The notes below the pieces were generated by a model, which worked only from the letters and a program-made list of their open reading frames with translations, searched no databases and was not told where the DNA came from. Below, one piece after another: positions 46,964 through 57,523 of a stretch of 64,000 nt of DNA. Origin of the DNA: DASYXW01 sp035934405 (lineage in GTDB: Bacteria > Acidobacteriota > Terriglobia > UBA7540); contig DASYXW010000101.1 in the NCBI GenBank assembly GCA_035934405.1, positions 15,322 through 79,321 of the forward strand. Reading direction: 5' to 3'. Position numbers and translations under genes: made by a program. Each line of letters opens with the position of its first letter. The stretch's first letter is position 1.

Positions 46964-47872
46964 TTACTCGATGTTCTGAGCCTGCTCGCGCAACTTCTCG
47001 ATCTCGGTCTTCATTTCAATTGCCTGCCGTGAGATCTCGGGCCCCACCTCGGGCACGTCGGTCGTTTTCGAGAGCAGGGTGTTCGCCTCGCGGTTCATTT
47101 CCTGCAGCAGGAAGTCAAGCTTCTTGCCGACCTCGGCGGCGCCGCCATCCAGAAGCTCCTTCACCTGGTCGAGATGGCTGCGGAACCGTGTCAGCTCTTC
47201 GGCGATGTCGGCCCGAGACGCGAGATACGCGACTTCCTGGGCCAGGCGTCCGGGTTCAGGTTCCGCTGAGCCGGGCGACGGCTGCAGAAGCTCCCGCAGC
47301 CGGCTCTGCAAGCGATCACGGTACAATTCAGGCGCCCGGCGGGCGAGCGCGGCGACGCCCTCGGCCAGCCTGTCCAGAGTTTCAAACCTCGCGCGCAGGT
47401 CACGCTCCAACGCCTCGCCCTCCTGCGCCCGCATGGCGTTGAGCTGTTCCAGTGTCTCAGCGAGAGTGCGCTCCAGTGCCTGCCGGATGCGGTCCAGCTC
47501 TTCGGCGGGAACGGCGCCATCGGCGCTGACCATTCCCGGAATCCGCAGCAGCGCCACGAGGTCTGGCTCGGACGAAAACCCGAACTCGCTGCGCAGGCTA
47601 TCGCAGGCGCCGACATAGGCGTCGAGGAGTTTGCGATTGAGCTCGATGCCCGGGGCGCCTGCTCGGTCCAGGCTTACGGTGATTTCCACGTGCCCCCGCG
47701 ACACGCGGTCCTTGACCTGGCGGCGGACGAGCGCATCAACAGCGTCGAGCCCGTAAGGAAGGCGGACCTGGAGGTCGAGAAACCGATGGTTGATGCTCTT
47801 CAGGCTCACCACCAGCGAGAAGCCCGCCTCCTCAGCCCGGACGCTGCTGTAACCGGTCATGCTGCGAATCAT
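46964..47872 (-). CDS. yicC: YicC-family endoribonuclease
   Basis: Conserved single-strand endoribonuclease family (YicC/YloC), implicated in sRNA and mRNA turnover. The N-terminus I-R-S-M-T-G-Y, then S-L-K-S-I-N-H-R-F-L-D, and the C-terminal L-L-Q-E-M-N-R-E-A-N-T-L-L-S-K are diagnostic. Length 302 is normal. It is the first gene of the yicC-gmk-rpoZ-coaBC run and is 41 bases before gmk. Confidence 0.92.
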   Translation of the reverse strand: MIRSMTGYSSVRAEEAGFSLVVSLKSINHRFLDLQVRLPYGLDAVDALVRRQVKDRVSRGHVEITVSLDRAGAPGIELNRKLLDAYVGACDSLRSEFGFSSEPDLVALLRIPGMVSADGAVPAEELDRIRQALERTLAETLEQLNAMRAQEGEALERDLRARFETLDRLAEGVAALARRAPELYRDRLQSRLRELLQPSPGSAEPEPGRLAQEVAYLASRADIAEELTRFRSHLDQVKELLDGGAAEVGKKLDFLLQEMNREANTLLSKTTDVPEVGPEISRQAIEMKTEIEKLREQAQNIE

Positions 47873-48072
47873 GATTCCTGTGGCCGCTCCATCTCGCCCA
47901 CCCTATCCTAGCCAAAACGAAAGCGCCGCGTAATCGGGTCCGCGACGTAACTGCGCCATGTCACTGAATACAAAGAGCATCGTGGGTTTGTTCCGGGCAC
48001 TCCAGCGGACCGTTTCCGAATAGGTTTCTTGCCCCGCTTTTGACGGTAGCGGGCCGTCGCTTTGATTATACA

Positions 48073-49884
<1,812 letters not shown>

Positions 49885-50098
49885 TCGGTGTTCCGCATCG
49901 TGGCGTGCTGCCGGCTCCCTGACGGCGATCGCGGGATGACGTCAGCCGGGTGCTTGCGTGCAAATTCCATGTTTATCTTAGTTCCTGCAGGCCGTGGCGT
50001 CAAGGCGGCGACTGCGGCAGAGCGCCGGTTTATCCGCCGATCAGCGCGCTTTGCCTGAGTGGCCGTGGAGAGATACCTGACGAGTAATTCGCTCCGGC

Positions 50099-50208
50099 GG
50101 TAGTGGGTCAGTTTGTTGTAGCGGCGCTCTCTGAGCGCCGAAATCGTTTGAAAAGAAAGGCCGGCGGACGGAGACCGCCGCTACAGCGCTTCAAACTAAC
50201 CCACTACC
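50099..50208. mobile_element. 110-bp MITE-like palindromic element, copy B
   Basis: Same ends and length as the element at 18681-18790 but inserted in the opposite orientation (GGTAGTGGGTCAGTTTG on the left, AACTAACCCACTACC on the right). The two stems differ from copy A in paired, compensating ways: GGCGCTC-TCT-GAGCGCC here against CCGCTC-ATA-GAGCGG in A. It lies right before the Crp/Fnr-type promoter. Confidence 0.85.
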
Positions 50209-50225
50209 CGCTCCGGCTTTTATCC

Positions 50226-50254
50226 TTGACACCGGCCGCGCATCCTGTTAAAAC
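50226..50254 (+). promoter_or_regulatory. Candidate promoter of the Crp/Fnr-type gene
   Basis: TTGACA at 50226-50231, 17 bases, then TAAAAC at 50249-50254, about 25 bases before the ATG. The -35 box is perfect and the spacing ideal, but the -10 box is only partial. Confidence 0.5.
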
Positions 50255-50278
50255 TTACTCAGGACAAGGGGGGACACT

Positions 50279-50941
50279 ATGCCACGAAAGTCGGTCCCGC
50301 GAACCTCGGCATTTGACATCGATACTTTCCTCAAGAAAGTTGATGGTGGGAAAATCAGCCTTGACTTTCGCGAGAGACACATTATTTTCTCACAGGGAGA
50401 CCCTGCCGACTGCGTCTTTTACGTCCGGAAAGGAAAAGTGAAACTCTCCGTCCTTTCGGCGCGGGGTAGAGAGGCTGTCATTGCGATTCTGAACGGCGGT
50501 TCCTTCTTTGGTGAAGGCTGTCTGACCGGTCAGCCCTTTCGCATGGCGACGGCCGAGGCGCTGACCGCCTGCTCGACCGTTCGAATCAATAAAGAGGCGA
50601 TGGTCACCTTGCTGCACGCCGAGCCTGCGTTTGCTGAAGTTTTTACCGCCTATCTGCTCTCTCGCAATGCCCGAATTGAAGAGGATCTGGTGGATCAGCT
50701 TTTCAATTCGAGCGAGCGGCGACTGGCCCGTCTGCTGCTGTTACTTGCCAACTTCGGCAAAGATGGCAGGCAGGAACCGGTCCTTCCTCGCATCAGCCAG
50801 GAAACGCTGGCCGAGATGGTCGGCACCACTCGCTCCCGGGTCAGTTTCTTTATGAATAGGTTCAGAAAACTCGGCCTGATCGAATACAACGGCGGTCTGC
50901 ATGTCCACAGCTCCCTTCTGAATGTCGTCCTGCACGAGTGA
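50279..50941 (+). CDS. Crp/Fnr-family transcriptional regulator
   Basis: A 220-residue regulator. N-terminal cyclic-nucleotide-type barrel (about residues 30-115): F-S-Q-G-D-P-A-D-C-V-F-Y-V-R-K-G, then G-S-F-F-G-E-G-C-L. C-terminal winged helix with I-S-Q-E-T-L-A-E-M-V-G-T-T-R-S-R-V-S-F-F-M-N recognition region. There is no N-terminal four-cysteine cluster like Fnr, so an iron-sulfur sensor is not supported; the effector is unknown. GGGGGGACACT lies before the ATG. It precedes a run of small secreted genes on the same strand. Confidence 0.9.
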   Translation: MPRKSVPRTSAFDIDTFLKKVDGGKISLDFRERHIIFSQGDPADCVFYVRKGKVKLSVLSARGREAVIAILNGGSFFGEGCLTGQPFRMATAEALTACSTVRINKEAMVTLLHAEPAFAEVFTAYLLSRNARIEEDLVDQLFNSSERRLARLLLLLANFGKDGRQEPVLPRISQETLAEMVGTTRSRVSFFMNRFRKLGLIEYNGGLHVHSSLLNVVLHE

Positions 50942-51191
50942 ACCGCGCCGCGGATGACCCCGAAAAGTATTTACTTCTCAGACATGCTCAATCTTGCTCA
51001 CTCCGAGTGAGCAAATCTGGATAGATACGCCTGTACAGTACCTTGTTTACTGTGTGTGGTCCTATCAGTATCGGAATAAGTATGGGCGTGAGCAGCGGGG
51101 AGCCGGGCTGCCTGGGAATTAGGCTCTCCTCCAAGCCAGCGATGATCCGCTGCCAACCCCAACCTTACTCGGGACAATCTGGGAGGCTTGC

Positions 51192-51455
51192 ATGCGAATC
51201 GGCATACGAGTTCGGGAGCTAAGGGTTCTAACCGCGCTTTCTCCTCAGGAGGTCGCCGCTCACGCCGGGCTGCCTCCAGGACGGTTACTTGAAATCGAGA
51301 GCGGCTGCCACGTTCCTTGCCACGAGGAGCTGGAACGGCTCGCCGGCGCGATGGATATCCCGGTGTACGAATTCTTCTGCCCTGATGGTGGGCAGCCCTC
51401 AACTCCGAAACTGCTGCCTCGGCTCACGCTGGAGCAAGTGGCTGCCGAATCGTAG
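51192..51455 (+). CDS. Xre-type helix-turn-helix protein, small
   Basis: An 87-residue protein with an HTH_3-like core: R-V-R-E-L-R-V-L-T-A-L-S-P-Q-E-V-A-A-H-A-G-L-P-P-G-R-L-L-E-I-E-S-G (first about 40 residues), then a helix L-E-R-L-A-G-A-M-D-I-P-V-Y-E-F-F. This is the classical repressor domain, with E-S-G after the recognition helix. A GGGAGG site precedes the ATG. Its partner operator is unknown. Confidence 0.75.
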   Translation: MRIGIRVRELRVLTALSPQEVAAHAGLPPGRLLEIESGCHVPCHEELERLAGAMDIPVYEFFCPDGGQPSTPKLLPRLTLEQVAAES

Positions 51456-51541
51456 CGCAGTGGAGATGCTGCTGGCCCGGACGGACGTCGACAGCAGGGT
51501 TAGGAGCCACGCAGCGCAAGTTGCATCGGAGAGGAAAGGCC

Positions 51542-51778
51542 ATGAGCAAAGTAATTTTCATACTGGGTTTCCTTTGCAGCGTGTTGATGTGTTCTAGGCT
51601 AATCGTTTTGGCAACGAGGCAATTTCTGTTGATCAGGCGCTGCGCGTACCCTCAGCGGCGTCGCACGAGCGCCGGAGTTGCCGTGATGAAACCCTGGGGC
51701 CTGCCCGGCATCAAAAGGAGCGAGGTGACAAGGTGCGGTTCCGGTACGCTCGCCAACGGTTTGTCGCAGTCAGCCTGA
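51542..51778 (+). CDS. Small membrane protein, 78 residues, tentative
   Basis: ATG 51542 with GAGAGGAAAGGCC before it. One N-terminal hydrophobic segment (K-V-I-F-I-L-G-F-L-C-S-V-L-M-C), then a basic tail. Nothing recognised. It overlaps the next gene by about 45 bases in another frame, which weakens the case. Confidence 0.35.
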   Translation: MSKVIFILGFLCSVLMCSRLIVLATRQFLLIRRCAYPQRRRTSAGVAVMKPWGLPGIKRSEVTRCGSGTLANGLSQSA

Positions 51779-52146
51779 TCGCAGTCTTCAACGCCGCCTG
51801 GTTCTATGCCGCCGGCTGCGGGACACTCTGCGCCTTCAGGTCTTGTCCGCAGGTGAACGCCGCACACGCCCAGCAGTGTCACCACCATTCCGGCAGGCCC
51901 AGGCCGGCGAGCAACTCCGGCCGCGGCGCGAGCTGCGTTCAGCATGTGCTGGTGGCCACCGCAGCCTCGGCGTCCACCTGGCAACTGGTTCGAATCGCGA
52001 ACCGAAGCGCCGCCGCGTCCAGCGTGAACCTGACCGCCGCCATGCCGAAGGGCCTTCTGACCCTTCCAGGCAACCTCAGCCACTCTCCGCCAACCCCTTC
52101 CGCCGGGCGCTCCGCCTGCCTCAAGACGTCTGTCCTCCGCGTGTAG
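51733..52146 (+). CDS. Cys/His-rich secreted small protein
   Basis: GTG start at 51733 with GAGGTG five bases upstream. The product has a signal-like F-V-A-V-S-L-I-A-V-F-N-A-A-W-F-Y-A-A-G, then C-G-T-L-C, C-P-Q-V-N-A-A-H-A-Q-Q-C-H-H-H-S-G. Such Cys/His clusters suggest metal binding. Position before a Met/His-rich outer-membrane-like gene fits a metal handling cassette. Unrecognised family. Confidence 0.5.
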   Translation: MRFRYARQRFVAVSLIAVFNAAWFYAAGCGTLCAFRSCPQVNAAHAQQCHHHSGRPRPASNSGRGASCVQHVLVATAASASTWQLVRIANRSAAASSVNLTAAMPKGLLTLPGNLSHSPPTPSAGRSACLKTSVLRV

Positions 52147-52232
52147 CTGCTGTTCTCGCCTTCGAAGGGGTGGCGATGGGGCCGCCCCGGCGCGAGTGGA
52201 TGCCAGCCAACACAGTTACGCAGGAGGAGTCC

Positions 52233-53621
52233 ATGAGGAAACTTCGCTCTGTAGTGCCGGCCATCGGTCTACTTCTAGCACCATGCCTGTCGTTTTCGGT
52301 TCTCGTCTTCGCCTCTGAAAGCGGCGACGCCGCCCGGCATCACGCCCATCCACCGGCCAGCTCGAAACCGGACGCTCAACACGAGATGCACGGCCCGATG
52401 CAGGGCCCGATGGAGGGGATGCGCGGCGCCATGGTCATGCGGGCCGATTCCTTCACCGAGCAGATCCTAAATCACTCGACCTCGGGCACCAGTGCCGAGC
52501 CCAACTCCACGCCGACACCGATGCTCATGACCCCCCGCGGCGCGTGGACGCTGATGTTCCACGGCGTGGGGTTCGTGAACGACATTCAGCAAAGCGGCCC
52601 GCGCGGCCGCGCCAAGCTGTTCGGGGTCGGCTGGATCATGCCGATGGCACAGCGCCAGCTTGGCCCTGGCACGCTCACCTTGCGCGCCATGTTGAGCCCC
52701 GAACCCGCCACGGTCACCGGCCGGCGATTCCCCGAGCTGCTGCAGCAGGGCGAGACGGCGTTCGGCAACCCCATCACCGACGGCCAGCACCCGCACGATC
52801 TATTCATGGAGCTCGCGGCCATCTATGACTTGAAGGCTGGCGAGAACACGTTGGTTTCTTTCTACGGCGCCGCGATGGGCGACCCGGCTCTTGGTCCGAC
52901 CGCCTATCCGCACCGCGCCTCGGCGAGTGAAGACCCGCTGGCGACTCTCGGGCATCACCTGCAGGATTCGAGTCACATCGTGAGCGACGTGCTCACCGTC
53001 GGCCTCGCGTACAAACTGGCGCGGATCGAGTTCTCCGGCTTTCACGGGCGCGAGCCGGACGAGAACCGCTGGAACATCGACGCCGGCAGGCTCGATTCGT
53101 GGTCCACGCGCCTCACCGTCAACCCCGCGCAGAACTGGAGCGCGCAGTATTCGATCGGATTCCTCCACAGCCCGGAGGGCCAAAATCCGCTCGAAAATAC
53201 CCTGCGCGAGACCGCTTCCCTCATGTACAATCGGCCCCTCTCACACGGCAACTGGGCCTCGACGTTGATCTGGGGGCGAAACCGCACTCAAGCTTCGGGC
53301 GAAGTGTTCAACAGTTACCTGGCCGAGTCCACGCTCGGGTTCCGCGACCGCAATCACGTGTGGGGACGCATCGAGAACGTGGACCGTACCAACGAGCTGC
53401 TGCTTGGCGGCAAGCCGGAGCCGCCAGGATTCCAGGAGCACTTTCTGGCCCGCGTGCAGGCGTACACCGCCGGATATGACCGCGACTTTTGGGTGGTTCC
53501 TCACGTGGCCACCGCTCTCGGCGCTCAAGTGACACTCTACTCCACGCCTGCTTCGCTGGTTTCCCTTTACGGTTCGCACCCGCGAGGCATCGTCTTCTTC
53601 CTTCGCCTCAAGCCACGTTAG
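52233..53621 (+). CDS. Outer-membrane-barrel-like protein with Met/His-rich N-terminus
   Basis: About 462 residues. ATG 52233 follows AGGAGG. A signal peptide (V-V-P-A-I-G-L-L-L-A-P-C-L-S-F-S-V-L-V-F-A) leads to a H-H-A-H-P-P, H-E-M-H-G-P-M-Q-G-P-M-E-G-M segment like copper-binding periplasmic proteins, and then a beta-rich, aromatic-bounded body with alternating strands ending in F-F-L-R-L-K-P-R, as in porin-like or receptor barrels. Substrate unknown; copper is a guess from the Met/His motif. It follows two small genes and a regulator. Its stop overlaps that of the convergent UDG gene. Confidence 0.7.
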   Translation: MRKLRSVVPAIGLLLAPCLSFSVLVFASESGDAARHHAHPPASSKPDAQHEMHGPMQGPMEGMRGAMVMRADSFTEQILNHSTSGTSAEPNSTPTPMLMTPRGAWTLMFHGVGFVNDIQQSGPRGRAKLFGVGWIMPMAQRQLGPGTLTLRAMLSPEPATVTGRRFPELLQQGETAFGNPITDGQHPHDLFMELAAIYDLKAGENTLVSFYGAAMGDPALGPTAYPHRASASEDPLATLGHHLQDSSHIVSDVLTVGLAYKLARIEFSGFHGREPDENRWNIDAGRLDSWSTRLTVNPAQNWSAQYSIGFLHSPEGQNPLENTLRETASLMYNRPLSHGNWASTLIWGRNRTQASGEVFNSYLAESTLGFRDRNHVWGRIENVDRTNELLLGGKPEPPGFQEHFLARVQAYTAGYDRDFWVVPHVATALGAQVTLYSTPASLVSLYGSHPRGIVFFLRLKPR

Positions 53622-54349
53622 GCAAGCGCAGGGCTAGGCCCGGTTGCAAGAAACCGCCGGATGCCCGCCAGCACGGCGCGCATCATCTCCGGCGTCAGCC
53701 TGCCCGTCTGCGTGTTCTGCTGGCTGGGGTGGTAGGACGCGAAGAGGCGCGGCAGGCCGCCGGGCAAGGCGTAGTCCGCGCCGTGAGCAAACTTGAATGA
53801 CGAACGCCGCGGCAGAGACGCCGCCACAAAAGCATAAACGACGCGAAGGTAAGTATCGAATGCGATGCGGCCCAGGCACAGCACCGCGCGCACTCGCTTG
53901 AGCAGCCGTAGTTCCTCTTCCAGGTAGGGCCGGCAGTTCGCCAATTCCTGAGGCAAAGGCTTGTTCCCGGGCGGGGCGCACCGCAGAGGGGCGGTGATGT
54001 AGCAATTTTGCAGACGAAGTCCGTCGCCTCGGCGGCGCGATTCCGGCTGGCTCGCGAACCCCGCCTCATACAGCGCGCGATACAGAAAATCGCCGGACCG
54101 GTCGCCGGTGAACATGCGGCCCGTCCGGTTCCCGCCGTGCGCCGCCGGCGCCAAGCCCAAAATCAGTAGCTCGGCCCGCGGGTCGCCGAAGCTGGGCACG
54201 GGCTTCCCCCAGTAATCCTCGTCGCGGTACATGCGGCGCTTCACGCTCGCAACCTCACGGCAATGACGGATTAAACGGGGACAGCGTTCGCAGGCGACGA
54301 CCTGGCGCTGCAGTGTAGCGAGCCGCTGAGGCGGGTCAAGTCTCTTCAT
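53618..54349 (-). CDS. Family 5 (UdgB-type) uracil-DNA glycosylase
   Basis: Removes uracil and other deaminated bases; the UdgB class tolerates several lesions. Seen: cluster cysteines in A-C-E-R-C-P-R-L, the family motif G-L-A-P-A-A-H-G-G-N-R-T-G-R-M-F-T-G-D-R-S-G and the C-terminal S-Y-H-P-S-Q-Q-N-T-Q-T-G. Start at ATG 54349 gives the core a short leader; a start at 54403 (18 more residues) is possible and neither has a good ribosome site. This is the second uracil-DNA glycosylase in the window; the other is of family 4. Confidence 0.88.
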   Translation of the reverse strand: MKRLDPPQRLATLQRQVVACERCPRLIRHCREVASVKRRMYRDEDYWGKPVPSFGDPRAELLILGLAPAAHGGNRTGRMFTGDRSGDFLYRALYEAGFASQPESRRRGDGLRLQNCYITAPLRCAPPGNKPLPQELANCRPYLEEELRLLKRVRAVLCLGRIAFDTYLRVVYAFVAASLPRRSSFKFAHGADYALPGGLPRLFASYHPSQQNTQTGRLTPEMMRAVLAGIRRFLATGPSPALA

Positions 54350-54638
54350 GGTAGAGGTATTATGCAGTAAGTTACCTACTGGACTTTTTCTTTCTTCCTT
54401 CATAGACTAGAGACTCCCGTAGGCGATTCGTATTCGGCGTTGAGGGAACGGCGGCTGCGATGCGCTTTCGAGAGGTTTTGGGCGCGGCGGCGGAAGTTGT
54501 GAATTTCGCCGCGCGCTCTTTCGGTCAGTCTGGCCCGTTTGAGTTGTTCCGCGGCAGCCGCTCGCTGGCGGCTTCCGCGTGTCGTCGAGTTGGCGCAGTA
54601 AACTAAGGTGTATCCAAAATCCATGAAGAGAGGGGCAA

Positions 54639-55871
54639 ATGAATAGACTATCTCAGAGGAAACGGCGGACGCTGTTCGCCTTCACTTTTGCATCTGTGGC
54701 GGCCCTGATGATTGTACTGGGCGCGAAGCGGCTCGCGCAAGCTCAAGACACAGGCACACGGAACCTCGTCTACGTTGAGAGCAACATCAACACGACGGGC
54801 GGCAACACCGTCCTGGGATTCAGCAACGATGGACGCGGTAATCTTACCGCGCTTCCCGGGTCACCTTATCCCACCTTTGGCACGGGCGTGGTGGCGGGAA
54901 GCGGCAATCTTCAGATCGACGCCGACCAGCAGGTGATTGCCAATCCGGAAGGCACTTTACTTTACGCCGTCGACGGCCACAGCAACGATGTCGCCGGCTT
55001 CACGATTAACACAGACGGTAGCCTGACTGCCATCGGCGGCTCGCCCTTTCCTTCCGGTGGCCAGGACCCGGCGAGCATCGGTTACAAGGACAATGCTTTT
55101 GGGGGCGGCGCCTCGCTGATGGTTGTCGTCAACAAGAATTCGGACCCCAATCAAACCGGCGGAACTCCCAACTACACCACGTTCGACGTCTCTTCCGCCG
55201 GCGTCATGACCATGAATCCGGGTTCGACCTTTAATCTCGCCGCCGGTTCATCGCCGGCGCAGGCGCTGGTGATCCCGGGCCAGAACAAGTTCTTTGGCAT
55301 CGAGTTCCAGAGCCAGAGGATCGTAACCTACCTCATCAATAAGAACGGCTCGCTCAGCGACCTGAGTTCGACCACGCCTCCGGGGTCGAGCGCGGTGGTG
55401 CTGGGAGCGGCGATTGATCCCAAGTTCAAGAAGACTCTGTATGTCGGCATGCCGGGGCAGAACCAGGTTGACGCCTTTACCTACGATGCCGTCGGGCATG
55501 TGACTTTTGTGAACAGCGCCTCGAATCCCGGTGTCGCCGTTTGCTGGCTTGTTTTCAATTCGGCGGCGACCCGGCTTTACACCTCGGACTCAGGCTCGGG
55601 AACAGTCACAGTGTACAACGTCAGCTCGCCCGGGCTTCCTGTGGAGACGCAACATTTCACGCTCTCCAAGGTGAACGGCGCCATGGCTGAACCCATCAAC
55701 CTGTCGTTCGACACGACGGGTCACTTCATCTATGTGCTCGATGGACCCAACCAAGCGATTCACATCCTGCAAGTCGCCGCGAACGGGACCGTCACCGAGC
55801 CGAACCCGCCGTTCGCTTTGACGGGGCTTCCGGCCGGCACGGTGCCGTTTGGCATGGCGGTGGTAAAGTAA
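54639..55871 (+). CDS. Secreted beta-propeller protein (lactonase-like), paralogue 1
   Basis: A 410-residue exported propeller. Signal peptide in T-L-F-A-F-T-F-A-S-V-A-A-L-M-I-V-L-G-A, then V-Y-V-E-S-N-I-N-T-T-G-G-N-T-V-L-G-F and blade motifs such as G-T-L-L-Y-A-V-D-G-H and G-H-F-I-Y-V-L-D-G. The fold is like 6-phosphogluconolactonase/YncE propellers, but lacks obvious lactonase catalytic residues; role unknown. Closely similar to the genes at 56109 and 57524. A G-rich hairpin terminator follows. Confidence 0.85.
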   Translation: MNRLSQRKRRTLFAFTFASVAALMIVLGAKRLAQAQDTGTRNLVYVESNINTTGGNTVLGFSNDGRGNLTALPGSPYPTFGTGVVAGSGNLQIDADQQVIANPEGTLLYAVDGHSNDVAGFTINTDGSLTAIGGSPFPSGGQDPASIGYKDNAFGGGASLMVVVNKNSDPNQTGGTPNYTTFDVSSAGVMTMNPGSTFNLAAGSSPAQALVIPGQNKFFGIEFQSQRIVTYLINKNGSLSDLSSTTPPGSSAVVLGAAIDPKFKKTLYVGMPGQNQVDAFTYDAVGHVTFVNSASNPGVAVCWLVFNSAATRLYTSDSGSGTVTVYNVSSPGLPVETQHFTLSKVNGAMAEPINLSFDTTGHFIYVLDGPNQAIHILQVAANGTVTEPNPPFALTGLPAGTVPFGMAVVK

Positions 55872-55887
55872 CCTAGTCCGTTTTCCA

Positions 55888-55917
55888 GCAGCAGCCCGGA
55901 GATTTCCGGGCTGCTGC
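55888..55917 (+). terminator. Strong hairpin after beta-propeller gene 1
   Basis: GCAGCAGCCCGGA-GATT-TCCGGGCTGCTGC, a 13-bp stem 16 bases after the stop. No T tract follows, so it is an RNA-structure or rho-assisted terminator candidate. Confidence 0.55.
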
Positions 55918-56108
55918 CGCCTTCCGCCCGCGACCGGGGGCTCGATTCGGAGCGCCAAGCCGCTTCGATCCGGTATCCAATCCGACATAAACTCGCTAGC
56001 TACTTACATTGCCCTTGCCCGTTCGCATAGAATGTGGGCGCGGTGCCCGACGGCCCAGAGGGGGACGAAGCGCGCCGCACTCAAAACTAAATTGGAGGGA
56101 GTAGAGTA

Positions 56109-57335
56109 ATGGAAAGATCGTCTCGAAAGAATCACGCGACTCTGTTCGCAGTCATTCTCGGCACGCTTGCGGGGCTGCTGGTTGTCCTTGGTCCCAAAGC
56201 GGTCGTGAAAGCCCAGGGCGCGGGAAGCCGTCCGAACGTGGTCTACGTGGAAAGCAACATCAGCACCACCAACGGTAACACCGTGCTGGGATTCAGCAAC
56301 GACGGCGCCGGCAACCTCACGCCTCTTCCCGGCTCGCCCTACCTCACCGACGGCACCGGAGTGGTAAAAAACGGCAACGGAGTGCAGACCGACGCCGACG
56401 GCGAGCTGATTGTCAATTCCGCCGGCACGCTGCTCTTCGCCGTCAACGAGCATTCCAACACCGTCGCCGTGTTTAACATCAATTCTGACGGCAGCCTCAG
56501 CGCCGCGCCCGGCTCGCCCACCGCCTCGGGCGGACAGGCGCCCGCCTCTTTGGGCCTGCGGCCCCTCTCCAGCAACACCTCGGTGCTGGTGGTCGTGAAC
56601 AAGGACGCGGACATCAACCAGACCGGCGGCACGCCGAATTACACCACGTTCAACGTCCAGTCGAACGGCGCCATGACCTTAAACGCCGGCTCCACCTTTA
56701 ACCTGGTGGCGGGCACGGCCCCGGCGCAGGCCATCCCCTTCCACAACGAGAGCAAATTCTTCGGCATCGGATTCTTGGCCAACACGATCACCTCATACCA
56801 GATCAGCGCCAATGGTTCGATGTCTCAGCTCAACGTTGCCACGCCGCCCGGCGCCTCGCCCCAGACGCTCGGTGGGGTGCTGCATCCCACCAAGCCCGTA
56901 TTGTATGTCGGCCTCCCCAACCAGTCTCAGGTTGCGGTCTACACTTTCGACTCCGCTGGCAACTTGACCTTCCGTACCGAAGTTGCTGACCCGGGTTCGG
57001 CCGTGTGCTGGGCCGCCATCAACAAGAATGGCAGCGGCCTTTACACCGCGGAATTCGCCTCGGGCACCATCACCGTTTTCAACATCAACTCTCCCACCAA
57101 CCCGGTCCAGCTCCAGCACTTCGCGCTGGCGCAGGTCGGCGGCGTGCAGGCGGCGCCCACCAACCTGGCCTTCGACCCCAGCGGCAAGTTCCTCTACGTC
57201 GTCGATGCTGACGGCGCCCTGCACGTCCTTCATGTCTCCGCCCAGGGCAGATTGAGCGAACCCTCGGCGCCCGTCTCGCTCGGCCTGTCGTCGTCAACCA
57301 TTCCCCTCGGCCTGGCCGCATTGCAAGTGCCGTAA
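56109..57335 (+). CDS. Secreted beta-propeller protein (lactonase-like), paralogue 2
   Basis: 408 residues, with the same layout as the preceding gene: signal peptide (F-A-V-I-L-G-T-L-A-G-L-L-V-V-L-G-P), then V-Y-V-E-S-N-I-S-T-T-N-G-N-T-V-L-G-F and G-K-F-L-Y-V-V-D-A-D. GGAGGGAGTAGAGTA precedes the ATG. Much of the length is alignable by eye to paralogue 1 and 3, so these are tandem duplicates. Unknown function. Confidence 0.85.
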   Translation: MERSSRKNHATLFAVILGTLAGLLVVLGPKAVVKAQGAGSRPNVVYVESNISTTNGNTVLGFSNDGAGNLTPLPGSPYLTDGTGVVKNGNGVQTDADGELIVNSAGTLLFAVNEHSNTVAVFNINSDGSLSAAPGSPTASGGQAPASLGLRPLSSNTSVLVVVNKDADINQTGGTPNYTTFNVQSNGAMTLNAGSTFNLVAGTAPAQAIPFHNESKFFGIGFLANTITSYQISANGSMSQLNVATPPGASPQTLGGVLHPTKPVLYVGLPNQSQVAVYTFDSAGNLTFRTEVADPGSAVCWAAINKNGSGLYTAEFASGTITVFNINSPTNPVQLQHFALAQVGGVQAAPTNLAFDPSGKFLYVVDADGALHVLHVSAQGRLSEPSAPVSLGLSSSTIPLGLAALQVP

Positions 57336-57368
57336 GCCTACGTTTGTAGCCTAGACTGGATCCTTCGC

Positions 57369-57393
57369 CGCGGCCCGGAACCTCCGGGCCGCG
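57369..57393. terminator. GC-rich hairpin between convergent propeller genes
   Basis: CGCGGCCCGGA-ACC-TCCGGGCCGCG, an 11-bp perfect stem. The CCCGGA/TCCGGG core is the same as that of the hairpin at 55888. It could end both convergent transcripts. Confidence 0.5.
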
Positions 57394-57405
57394 GCCGGGG
57401 ATTCC

Positions 57406-57430
57406 TGTAGCGGCGCTCTATGAGCGCCGG
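57406..57430. repeat. Partial copy of the 110-bp element's stem
   Basis: TGTAGCGGCGCTC-TAT-GAGCGCCGGG matches one hairpin arm set of the elements at 18681 and 50099 but has no terminal inverted repeats. It is a truncated or unrelated stem. Confidence 0.5.
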
Positions 57431-57523
57431 GAGTTCTTGAGCCGTGGAGCGGAAAAGCCGCAGCCCTTGGAAACAGGGCTGCTCTACCTGCTTGCTCTCT
57501 GCCTTCTGTTCGTTCCAGCCCGC

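Larger units (their letters stand above)
49885..50278. other. Intergenic region with palindromic element and promoter
   Basis: No gene. Holds the second 110-bp element (50099-50208) and a good promoter for the Crp/Fnr-type gene. The part next to the ABC transporter shows nothing else recognisable. Confidence 0.6.

Noticed and set aside
54404..54624. A 74-residue Arg-rich minus-strand frame before the propeller genes
   Set aside because: Composition is what GC-rich non-coding DNA gives; no ribosome site or conserved-looking segment.
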